Assembly: GCF_905175375.1 (NCBI RefSeq)
Contig: NZ_CAJIMS010000002.1
Span: 1 to 27,812, forward strand
Reading direction: 5' to 3'
Origin: Chryseobacterium aquaeductus
GTDB taxonomy: Bacteria; Bacteroidota; Bacteroidia; Flavobacteriales; Weeksellaceae
DNA length: 27,812 bases
Made by a program: the position numbers and the translations under genes. Of the stretch, positions 6,660 to 13,767 are shown in pieces. Every line of letters begins with the position of its first letter. Position 1 is the first letter of the stretch. Below the pieces are notes generated by a model that worked only from the letters and a program-made list of their open reading frames with translations, did not search any database and was not told the origin of the DNA.

Positions 6660-6737
6660 CACCCGCATGAATTGATGAATTCACCCGCATGAATTACAAA
6701 ACTCACCCGCATGAATTGATTAAGTCATGCGGATGAA
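6660..6737 (+). repeat. 22-bp-period repeat, three direct units and one inverted
   Basis: CACCCGCATGAATT starts at 6660, 6682 and 6704, exactly 22 bp apart. A reversed unit, TCATGCGGATGAA, follows at 6725-6737. The third and the inverted units form an 11-of-12-bp stem with a 10-nt loop. Each unit is itself roughly palindromic (TTCA...TGAA). The array lies between menF and the bidirectional terminator and may aid transcript ending or bind a protein. Mirror copy: 7691-7768. Confidence 0.85.
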
Positions 6738-6773
6738 CTTGAAAATACATTTATATTAGTTGTTTTTAAAAAT

Positions 6774-6810
6774 AATAAATCCTCTCTCAGAAACTGAAAG
6801 AGGATTTATT
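6774..6810 (+). terminator. Bidirectional intrinsic terminator between menF and the XRE gene
   Basis: A 17-bp stem with one mismatch (6774-6790 with 6794-6810, core AAATCCTCT/AGAGGATTT) closes an AAA loop. T-rich sequence follows on the plus strand and AT-rich sequence on the minus strand, fitting two convergent genes. Mirror copy: 7618-7654. Confidence 0.85.
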
Positions 6811-6826
6811 TTATATATTTTTTGAA

Positions 6827-7175
6827 TTATTTTTCTAAAAGACTTTTTAGCAAAGCAATCTGCTCATCTTTTTCTTTAAGTCTAATTTCGTATTGTTCTA
6901 CAACTTTTTCTGACAGATATTGATTCACAATATAACCTGCATTATTAGAATATTCTCCATTATTATTGTTTATTACAGTCATTCCTTCCGGTAATAAATC
7001 ATTTAATGTTTTATCATAGATTTTAGCAATTTTATCCAAAATAAAAATATCTGGAAAACTTTTATCGCTTTCAAATCTTCTGTAAGTGGATTCTGAAATA
7101 TCTAATTTCTCAGCGACTTCTATAGTTGAAAACCCTTTTTCTATTCTCATTCCTTTTAGTTTTTGTCCTTTTCAT
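6827..7175 (-). CDS. XRE-family transcriptional regulator with C-terminal coiled coil (2-nt deletion near its start)
   Basis: The protein is a Cro/CI-type helix-turn-helix (about residues 5-65: IEVAEKLDISESTYRRFESD, then DKIAKIYD), followed by a linker and a C-terminal coiled coil (YEIRLKEKDEQIALLKSLLEK region). The coiled coil suggests oligomerisation. The mirror copy shows that the real start is an ATG (here 7173-7175) encoding MKIGQKLKGM before the in-frame Met at 7150, giving 116 aa. In this copy two bases (AT) are missing near 7170, so only the 107-aa version from 7150 is in frame. It converges on menF across a shared terminator. A perfect palindrome just upstream (7182-7197) overlaps its -7 box, suggesting autorepression. 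It could be a phage- or plasmid-type regulator, but there are no mobile genes nearby. Confidence 0.8.
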
Positions 7176-7181
7176 CTTAAT

Positions 7182-7197
7182 ATTTGTTTAAACAAAT
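7182..7197. promoter_or_regulatory. 16-bp perfect palindrome, putative operator of the XRE gene
   Basis: ATTTGTTTAAACAAAT is a perfect palindrome just upstream of the XRE start. Read toward the gene, it overlaps a consensus -7 box TACATTTG (7226-7233 in the mirror copy), as expected of an autorepressor site. Its mirror copy is 7229-7244, on the other side of the reversal axis. Confidence 0.6.
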
Positions 7198-7228
7198 GTA
7201 CTTAAATTTTTATAAAATTCTTAAGTAC
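7198..7228. other. Reversal axis 1 (inverted-repeat junction)
   Basis: The sequence turns back on itself here. GTACTTAA (7198-7205) and TTAAGTAC (7221-7228) flank a 15-nt centre containing TTTTATAAAA (7208-7217). From here everything leftward is mirrored rightward for about 7.2 kb to the window edge. No adapter-like sequence sits at the turn. Confidence 0.9.
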
Positions 7229-7250
7229 ATTTGTTTAAACAAATATTAAG

Positions 7251-7598
7251 ATGAAAATAGGACAAAAACTAAAAGGAATGAGAATAGAAAAAGGGTTTTC
7301 AACTATAGAAGTCGCTGAAATTAGATATTTCAGAATCCACTTACAGAAGATTTGAAAGCGATAAAAGTTTTCCAGATATTTTATTTTGGATAAAATTGCT
7401 AAAATCTATGATAAAACATTAAATGATTTATTACCGGAAGGAATGACTGTAATAAACAATAATAATGGAGAATATTCTAATAATGCAGGTTATATTGTGA
7501 ATCAATATCTGTCAGAAAAAGTTGTAGAACAATACGAAATTAGACTTAAAGAAAAAGATGAGCAGATTGCTTTGCTAAAAAGTCTTTTAGAAAAATAA
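7251..7598 (+). pseudogene. Mirror copy of the XRE regulator, two frameshifts
   Basis: The 5' end is intact (ATG at 7251, MKIGQKLKGMRIEKG). Compared with 6827-7175 it lacks two bases near 7319 and one T near 7379, so the frame is broken between residues 22 and 45 and restored afterwards. A further 3-base difference lies after the stop. The indels sit close to reversal axis 1 and are more likely consensus errors than decay. Confidence 0.75.
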
Positions 7599-7617
7599 TA
7601 ATTCAAAAAATATATAA

Positions 7618-7654
7618 AATAAATCCTCTTTCAGTTTCTGAGAGAGGATTTATT
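7618..7654 (-). terminator. Mirror copy of the bidirectional terminator
   Basis: Same 17-bp stem-loop as 6774-6810, between the mirrored XRE and menF genes. Confidence 0.8.
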
Positions 7655-7690
7655 ATTTTTAAAAACAACTAATATAAATGTATTTTCAAG

Positions 7691-7768
7691 TTCATCCGCA
7701 TGACTTAATCAATTCATGCGGGTGAGTTTTGTAATTCATGCGGGTGAATTCATCAATTCATGCGGGTG
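7691..7768 (-). repeat. Mirror copy of the 22-bp-period repeat
   Basis: Reverse complement of 6660-6737, unit for unit. Confidence 0.85.
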
Positions 7769-7787
7769 AATTGAAATGGTGATAAGT

Positions 7788-8756
7788 TTAATTTAAAAAT
7801 GAAAGATTTTTCAGAACTGCTTCAGATTTGAGTTCAGTTTCGATCCATTCTTTTTCCGGATTGCTTTGGGCGGTAATTCCGCCACCTACGAAAAGATGTA
7901 CCGCATCACTATACAATTTTGCACAGCGTAAGTTTACGAAATATTGGATGAATTCGTCGGTTTCAATTCTGATAAATCCGGCGTACAGTTCTCTCGGAAA
8001 TTTCTCAAGCTCCTGAATTTTTTCCTTACAAAACTCTTTCGGAATACCGCAAACGGCTGGCGTTGGGTGAAGTTCTTCAATAATTGCCTCAAGATCTTCA
8101 GGTTTTATTTTCAGCTTAAAATCTGTCTTTAAATGTTTGATATTTCCTGAAATATGATCATAAGTTTCAGATTCCTGAATTTCAGATTGTGTACTGAATT
8201 TTTCTAAAACATTTCTGATGTAAGACGAAACAGGTTTCTGTTCTTCGATTTCTTTATCAGTCCAGCTCTCAGAGGTTGGTATGGTGCCCGCTAAGCTCAT
8301 TGTTTCAAATTCGTGTGTAGATTTGTTAAACTTCCCTAAAACCTCCGAAAATGCACCCATCCAGGCGTTGTCATCTGCAATGAAAATATATCGGAAAGCG
8401 TTGGGATAAGCTGCGCATAGATTGTGGAAGCTTTTCTTCAGATCAATCTCATTGAAGTTGGTGAAAATCTTTCTGCGTGAAAGCACCAGTTTTGGTAGTT
8501 GATTTTTTTTGATGACCTCAATTGCTTTTTGAAGTTTATCGAGATATTCTTCATGAGTTTCCGCTGAGAAATGGGAGTCATCCTGAGATAATAATTTGCC
8601 GGAGAATGTATCTGGGATTTCGGTTACTTCTATAATATTTCCATTAAAACCGATTGTTTCAGCCTGATCGAAAGATTTGAACAAGACTGCTGTTTGATCG
8701 TGATTTTTATCTGTGGAATAAAGTTTCTCGTCAAAAGGAAATTTGAAGTAAATCAT
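7788..8756 (-). CDS. menF: Isochorismate synthase, mirror copy
   Basis: The protein is identical over all 322 residues to the one at 5672-6640. In this orientation it again follows the barrel gene by 24 nt. Confidence 0.88.
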   Translation of the reverse strand: MIYFKFPFDEKLYSTDKNHDQTAVLFKSFDQAETIGFNGNIIEVTEIPDTFSGKLLSQDDSHFSAETHEEYLDKLQKAIEVIKKNQLPKLVLSRRKIFTNFNEIDLKKSFHNLCAAYPNAFRYIFIADDNAWMGAFSEVLGKFNKSTHEFETMSLAGTIPTSESWTDKEIEEQKPVSSYIRNVLEKFSTQSEIQESETYDHISGNIKHLKTDFKLKIKPEDLEAIIEELHPTPAVCGIPKEFCKEKIQELEKFPRELYAGFIRIETDEFIQYFVNLRCAKLYSDAVHLFVGGGITAQSNPEKEWIETELKSEAVLKNLSFLN

Positions 8757-8780
8757 AAATTGGATGCTTTATGAAAACCA

Positions 8781-9641
8781 TTATCTGGAAATGGAATAAG
8801 AAATTCCAAGATTCAGTTTTCTTTCAGCAAAGGTATTATTAGTCTTAAAAATGTCAAAATCAAATGAACTGTTTTTTAATGATATATTATTTAATGAAAA
8901 TTGCTGATAATCTGCAGTGATCAATATTTTTGGTAAGATGCGGTATTGCAGTCCGAAAGAAAACCCGATGTTGAATTGTTTGCTGTTGAAGTCATCAAGT
9001 TTATTTAAAACATCGTTTTCGGGAACTAAGAATTCCATTTTGTAATTGTTTCTGTTCACTGCGAATCCTGCAAATGGTCTGAATTTTCTCCACTCATACA
9101 AAAGTTTGAGCTGTGCCGTATATTCAAAATGTTTATTGTTAAATCTCTGAAAAAGCAATGGCTGACTGTCTGTGGTGAAATAAAATCCGTTTAAATAGGT
9201 GTCTTCTTTATTGCCGTCAAGATCAAAAGTAGAATTCCATCGGTAGACATTGGCAGATACCATGAGGTGTATATTTGTGGTTATACGACTGGAAATCCAT
9301 ATTCCTAAATTTTCGCCAAATTGTTGTTGATCATTAGTCAGTTCTCTTGCCCAACTGCTGTTTTTAAAGCCTATTCCGCCTTCAATTCCGTATTGAAAGC
9401 TATTTCCCTTTGTTTTGGTTTTCTTTACGTTGAAAACTCTGTCTTCAAGCATTTGATTTTTTACAGTCGGAAGGGTAATCAATACGCCGTTTATTCTGCT
9501 TTCCACTGCTTTTTCAAAATAAATCGTATCGTAGACTATTACTTTTTCGTAGACATAAACAGTGTCTATTTTTCGTTTTTGTGCTGGCGTAATCTGCAAT
9601 AGTAAGATCGTGAAAATGAAAATGATGGTTCTGAAAAGCAT
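8781..9641 (-). CDS. Outer-membrane beta-barrel protein, mirror copy
   Basis: Identical to 4787-5647. The preferred ATG is at 9641; an in-frame TTG at 9668 would overlap the sigma gene by 17 nt and add nine residues in front of the signal peptide. Confidence 0.8.
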   Translation of the reverse strand: MLFRTIIFIFTILLLQITPAQKRKIDTVYVYEKVIVYDTIYFEKAVESRINGVLITLPTVKNQMLEDRVFNVKKTKTKGNSFQYGIEGGIGFKNSSWARELTNDQQQFGENLGIWISSRITTNIHLMVSANVYRWNSTFDLDGNKEDTYLNGFYFTTDSQPLLFQRFNNKHFEYTAQLKLLYEWRKFRPFAGFAVNRNNYKMEFLVPENDVLNKLDDFNSKQFNIGFSFGLQYRILPKILITADYQQFSLNNISLKNSSFDFDIFKTNNTFAERKLNLGISYSISR

Positions 9642-9651
9642 GGTTGAGTTA

Positions 9652-10743
9652 TTAGTTAGGTCTTTCAATGAAGATGGTGTCTCTCTGAATGATTTTTTTT
9701 ACAATGATCACTTTTCTAGGGGCAATCTCAGCAGAATCTTTTACAATTATTTTTTTTTCTTTGGCAAAAGTTGCTTTCGAAACAGTTACCGGAATTTCTG
9801 TTTTTTTATCTGCCTGTTTTTCTTCCAACTCTTGTTTTTGAACGTCAGTTTTTTGAATTGTTTCTGGTTTTGATTCAGCTGAGGAAACATTTTTTAAATC
9901 ATTCGCTGTCTCTTTTTTTAACGGAGACTCAGCTTCTGAAAATTTATGCAAGAATGTTTTGTTTTCTTTAAATGCCAGAACAGAAATGATCAGCGTGATC
10001 AATAAGGTAGCAGAAATAATCAGTTTCTTCTGAAAATTTTTATTGGAACCTGAAAACGAAACCGTATTCGAAGAAATATCATCAGGAACTGAAAGATTTT
10101 TTGAGGGCGAAATTTTAAAATCAGCAAATTTACTTTGAAAAGTCTGTGCCCACATCAAGCCGCCTAATCCCAGAAATACCAATAATTGTGTGATCTTCTT
10201 ATTGTTTTTGGGTGTATGATGATTGACGAAATTGTTTAATAAATAATTCTGAACAGATTTTTTCGCTCTCAGTAAATGAGATTTTGAAGTGTTTACATTG
10301 ATTCCTAATAATTTTGCAATCTCCTGATGAGAATGGTTTTCGATAAAATATAAATTGAAAACCGAACGGTGATGCAATGGCAGACTGTCGATCGACTTCA
10401 ACAGTTCTTCTCTGGTGAAATCGTATGCTAAAACGTGATTTTTTTCTGTGGAAGAGTTGTTCATTTCGGTCGATTGTTCCGGGATTTCTGATATTTCTGT
10501 AGAAACGAAAATTTCTTTTGAGTTGCTTCGAATATATTGTAGAGCATTGTTCACAACAATTGTTTTGAGCCAGCCAAACAAAGCTTTTTCATCTTTCAGC
10601 TGGTGACTTTTTTGCATTGCGAGGATAAAACTGTCTTGCAAAAGATCTTCCGCAGTTTGTAAGTCTGCGATATATCTGCGACAAATCCCCAAAAGTTTCG
10701 GGGAATGGTCTAAGTAGATTTTTTGCCAGTTTCCGTTATTCAT
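9652..10743 (-). CDS. Membrane-anchored ECF sigma factor (intact copy, sigma/anti-sigma-like fusion)
   Basis: This is the only intact copy of the 363-aa gene. Residues 10-75 form sigma region 2 (AEDLLQDSFILA at 31-42, FGWLKTIVVNNAL at 56-68). Residues 110-165 form region 4 (LPLHHRSVFNLYF at 121-133, HQEIAKLLGINVNTSKSHLLRAKK at 139-162). ECF sigmas usually end here. This one continues with a short hydrophobic segment (187-199), a FADFKISPS motif (206-214) resembling the cytoplasmic part of Bacteroidota sigma-linked anchor proteins, a clear membrane helix (240-258) and a Lys/Glu-rich tail ending RDTIFIERPN. The likely reading is a sigma factor fused to its own membrane anchor or inhibitor, released on an envelope signal. 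If 187-199 also spans the membrane, the tail is cytoplasmic; otherwise it is periplasmic. It lies between the YWKNG lipoprotein (7 nt) and the barrel gene (10 nt). Confidence 0.88.
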   Translation of the reverse strand: MNNGNWQKIYLDHSPKLLGICRRYIADLQTAEDLLQDSFILAMQKSHQLKDEKALFGWLKTIVVNNALQYIRSNSKEIFVSTEISEIPEQSTEMNNSSTEKNHVLAYDFTREELLKSIDSLPLHHRSVFNLYFIENHSHQEIAKLLGINVNTSKSHLLRAKKSVQNYLLNNFVNHHTPKNNKKITQLLVFLGLGGLMWAQTFQSKFADFKISPSKNLSVPDDISSNTVSFSGSNKNFQKKLIISATLLITLIISVLAFKENKTFLHKFSEAESPLKKETANDLKNVSSAESKPETIQKTDVQKQELEEKQADKKTEIPVTVSKATFAKEKKIIVKDSAEIAPRKVIIVKKIIQRDTIFIERPN

Positions 10744-10750
10744 TTGCTAT

Positions 10751-11764
10751 TTAGTTTTGCACTACAAAAATGGAGTTGAAACTATTATTGTACTGTATAC
10801 CACTCATTTCCTGAATGATATGTTGTGTCTCAACGTTATTTATAAATACTTTATATTCAATACCAAAAACCGATCCTTGTGATATTTTCATTCTGATCAT
10901 AAATTCATTTTGATTAATTACTTTCAAATCCCAAGGATTATTATAGTCTTCGTTGTTATTGATTTGTATAATATTACCGTTCTTTACATATTCATTGTAT
11001 CCACTTAAAGAATAAAAATCATTATTATCAATGAAAAGCTTGTGATCAAAGTTCGAATTTATGGTTTGTCCTGTTATTAAATTTAGATAATATCGACTGG
11101 AAGTTACATTGTTAACTACAGGAATGTAAACTCCATTTGAATTTTTTGCAATGCCTGTTGAATATCCTTGATTTGTTATTTGAGTGTAGATGTTATTTTT
11201 ATAATAACCAAGTGTATTATCTTGTTTTACTGATATATATAAATCATTATTATAGACTATCATTTCTTGCCAATTCGTTGCAAAATTGTCTGATCCACTT
11301 GTATTTAATATAACTTTAGTACCATTTTTCCAATAACAAAGTTGATATTTTTGTGATGAAGTAATCGGAAAAGGATTTTCTACGAGCCCCAGGAAATAAA
11401 TATTATCGTTATCTACATAAAAGTCAAAAACTCTGAAATAAACTCCTGAAGGTATACCTAAATATTGCAGCACATCATATTTAATATTATTCTTCCAAAA
11501 AGTGAATTTATCTAATATGTTCAAAGCCTCACCAAAAGCATATATATTATTATTATCAACTAAAAATTTTTCAATATATATTTCATTTCCATAGAGTAAA
11601 TTTACTTTGTTACCATTTTTCCAATAGCAAGCCATGTTATTTTCTCTTCCGGCTACATAAACATCATATGAATTTGCTTTATTCTCAAGTAAACCGTAAT
11701 CTTCACTTCTGCACGAAAACAGCAAAGTCAGAATCAGTAAAAAAGGTAAAATTAAATTTTTCAT
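10751..11764 (-). CDS. Lipoprotein with YWKNG repeats, mirror copy
   Basis: Identical to the protein at 2665-3678, and 7 nt upstream of the intact sigma gene. Confidence 0.8.
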   Translation of the reverse strand: MKNLILPFLLILTLLFSCRSEDYGLLENKANSYDVYVAGRENNMACYWKNGNKVNLLYGNEIYIEKFLVDNNNIYAFGEALNILDKFTFWKNNIKYDVLQYLGIPSGVYFRVFDFYVDNDNIYFLGLVENPFPITSSQKYQLCYWKNGTKVILNTSGSDNFATNWQEMIVYNNDLYISVKQDNTLGYYKNNIYTQITNQGYSTGIAKNSNGVYIPVVNNVTSSRYYLNLITGQTINSNFDHKLFIDNNDFYSLSGYNEYVKNGNIIQINNNEDYNNPWDLKVINQNEFMIRMKISQGSVFGIEYKVFINNVETQHIIQEMSGIQYNNSFNSIFVVQN

Positions 11765-11776
11765 GGTTATTAGTTT

Positions 11777-11808
11777 ATGATAAGATGCAGAAAACTCAAA
11801 AGGTTGCA
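11777..11808 (-). promoter_or_regulatory. Putative ECF promoter 2, mirror copy
   Basis: Same element as 2621-2652, reading into the lipoprotein-sigma-barrel operon on the minus strand. Confidence 0.6.
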
Positions 11809-11814
11809 GTTTTT

Positions 11815-12270
11815 TTATTGAAATACAACAGGTTTTGTACTTTTAGGTATTTTCACGATATGGTATGGCTGAGTAACAACGGATGTTGCATTTCCCGTTA
11901 ATAATTTTTCAAGATCTACCACAATGCTTTGCGGCGTGTCATCTATGGTGATAATGTCAATCGAATGTCCGCCATTCGGGTAAACTTCATCAAAAACAGC
12001 GATGACCATAAACTGATTAAAATCGATGTTGGTTTCCGTAAAGCTACCTGAAGTATTGTTGGTAGCATCTACATTATTAAGAAGAGCATTCCATTGCGCA
12101 GAAGTTGTGATCACCATATTCTGTTGCGGAAGATAATTTCCCATCAGATTTCCTTTACCGATTTGTTGTATACTTATCGGTGTTTTATACTCAGTGTTTT
12201 CATCATTGCTATTGCAAGAATTTAAGGTGAAGAAAACCGCACAAAAAAATAGAAGTAGATAATTTTTCAT
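11815..12270 (-). CDS. PrcB C-terminal-like lipoprotein, mirror copy
   Basis: Identical to 2159-2614, including the Cys19 lipobox. Confidence 0.8.
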   Translation of the reverse strand: MKNYLLLFFCAVFFTLNSCNSNDENTEYKTPISIQQIGKGNLMGNYLPQQNMVITTSAQWNALLNNVDATNNTSGSFTETNIDFNQFMVIAVFDEVYPNGGHSIDIITIDDTPQSIVVDLEKLLTGNATSVVTQPYHIVKIPKSTKPVVFQ

Positions 12271-12293
12271 GATACATAAAATTTTTGGTTACA

Positions 12294-12325
12294 ATGATAA
12301 GATGAAAAAAACTTAAAAGGTTGCA
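12294..12325 (-). promoter_or_regulatory. Putative ECF promoter 1, mirror copy
   Basis: Same element as 2104-2135, directed at the PrcB-like lipoprotein. Confidence 0.6.
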
Positions 12326-12335
12326 GTAAGAATAC

Positions 12336-12362
12336 AAAAAAAGACTCAAATTTTTTTGAGCC
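12336..12362 (-). terminator. Thioesterase terminator, mirror copy
   Basis: Same stem-loop and T-tract as 2067-2093. Confidence 0.8.
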
Positions 12363-12378
12363 TTACCTATTTTCTTCT

Positions 12379-12813
12379 TTATTTGCTGATGATATTATTG
12401 GTCATCGTTGTATGATTGATGAGTTGACCTTTTTCGTCGCGGATTTCAATTTCGGAAACGTGCATTGTTTTTCCTTTCCTTATGAATCTTGCAACAGCAG
12501 TTACTATTCCGTCTTTTTTGCTTCTTAAATGATTGGAATTGATATTGGTTCCCACTCCGAAATATTTGTTTCCGTCAATGAAAATATTAGAAAGACTAGA
12601 ACCCATTGTTTCTGCCAACACACAACTTGCTCCGCCGTGCATAATGCCAAAAGGCTGATGAATTTTTGGTGTGACAGGCATCGTTGCAGTGAGTGTTTCG
12701 TTGTCTAAGTCGACGTCAATGAATTGTATATCAAGAGTTTTAGCAAAAGTTTCTTCTCCCCAATTATTGATGAATTTTAAAATTTCTTCCTTCGTTTTTC
12801 CCTGCGTATACAT
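12379..12813 (-). CDS. Hotdog-fold thioesterase (MenI-like), mirror copy
   Basis: Identical to 1616-2050, with H59 and Glu68 in the same places. Confidence 0.88.
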   Translation of the reverse strand: MYTQGKTKEEILKFINNWGEETFAKTLDIQFIDVDLDNETLTATMPVTPKIHQPFGIMHGGASCVLAETMGSSLSNIFIDGNKYFGVGTNINSNHLRSKKDGIVTAVARFIRKGKTMHVSEIEIRDEKGQLINHTTMTNNIISK

Positions 12814-12854
12814 TTTTATTGGTAATAAGTAATTGATGATAAATAATTTTGATT

Positions 12855-12889
12855 CTAGCTTCTAGCTTCTAGCTTCTAACTTCTAACTT
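12855..12889 (-). repeat. AAGYTAG x5 repeat, mirror copy
   Basis: Five units, the same number as at 1540-1574, overlapping the acyltransferase stop codon. Confidence 0.85.
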
Positions 12890-13466
12890 CATCCCCGATA
12901 ATATTCGGATTCCAGTTGGATGGTATTTTCGGACCGATGTCGTATTTTATGTAATAGTTCTGGATTTCCTCCATGATTTCTATGAAAGAAGCCGATTCCA
13001 GTCTTTCGTAAGGAATGGTATAGCCTAAATAAACAATGTTTCTTTTAAAATCTCCTGCTGCTAAAACAATCGGAACTTTAGCCGCCAAAGCCATGTGGTA
13101 AAAACCCTTTCTCCATTTCGGAACCCAGCTTCTGGTACCTTCCGGCGTAATCACAAGACTGAAGTCGTCTTTTTTAAATTCATTTGCCACAAAATTCACA
13201 AGATCATTTTTTTGTCTTCTGTCGATACCAATTCCACCCAAACCTCTCACTACAGAACCGTACCATGCTTTGGTATGGGCATCTTTGATGATAATTTTCA
13301 AAGGCTTTTCTAAAGTCCAGTAGGCAAGGTTTCCCAAAAGATATTCCATGTTGTGCGTATGAGGAGCTACAACAAGAATACAACGGTTGAGACTGTTTAC
13401 ATCGCCTTGAAGGACGACTTTCCAACCCAGAATTTTTAGCATCAGTTTGCCAATCAGCTTTTTCAT
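12876..13466 (-). CDS. PlsC-type acyltransferase, mirror copy
   Basis: Identical to 963-1553, including Glu41 in the HxxxxD position, so that substitution is not a single-copy sequencing error. Confidence 0.88.
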   Translation of the reverse strand: MKKLIGKLMLKILGWKVVLQGDVNSLNRCILVVAPHTHNMEYLLGNLAYWTLEKPLKIIIKDAHTKAWYGSVVRGLGGIGIDRRQKNDLVNFVANEFKKDDFSLVITPEGTRSWVPKWRKGFYHMALAAKVPIVLAAGDFKRNIVYLGYTIPYERLESASFIEIMEEIQNYYIKYDIGPKIPSNWNPNIIGDEVRS

Positions 13467-13483
13467 GAATTTAATTTTAAAAC

Positions 13484-13516
13484 AAAAAAAGTATAACCAA
13501 ATCTTGGTTATACTTT
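13484..13516 (-). terminator. Terminator after the 20-aa peptide gene, mirror copy
   Basis: Same 13-bp stem and 3-nt loop as 913-945. Confidence 0.8.
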
Positions 13517-13542
13517 ACAAATATATCGAAATATTATGTCTC

Positions 13543-13605
13543 TTAAAATAAACCGCTAATTATATCTGCGATTTTTACTGCGATCTCTAAAACTACCTGT
13601 ACCAT
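13543..13605 (-). CDS. 20-aa amphipathic peptide (putative), mirror copy
   Basis: Identical to 824-886. It lies between the stem-loop at 13698-13757 and the terminator at 13484-13516. Confidence 0.5.
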   Translation of the reverse strand: MVQVVLEIAVKIADIISGLF

Positions 13606-13697
13606 GATTTGATGTTTTTTAAGGGTTAATTTTTTACGAATATAAGACTATTTTGTCATATAAACCACTTATTATTGAAGATTTTTTGTAATTGTTT

Positions 13698-13757
13698 GAG
13701 AGTAGAAGGGTGTGGGTTTCAAACGTTTGCCATCCATCCACACCTTCCGCCACTCTC
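13698..13757 (-). other. 60-nt stem-loop, mirror copy
   Basis: Same structure as 672-731, starting 11 nt after the PspC stop codon on the minus strand. Confidence 0.6.
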
Positions 13758-13767
13758 TCAAGTATAA

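Noticed and set aside
6660..6737. CRISPR-like array
   Set aside because: Units are about 14 bp with spacers of only 8 bp, the last unit is inverted, and there are no cas genes.
7198..7228. Known hairpin telomere or library adapter at the axes
   Set aside because: Neither axis resembles the telomere sequences of N15 or Borrelia plasmids, the two axes do not resemble each other, there is no telomere resolvase gene, and no adapter-like insert is visible.
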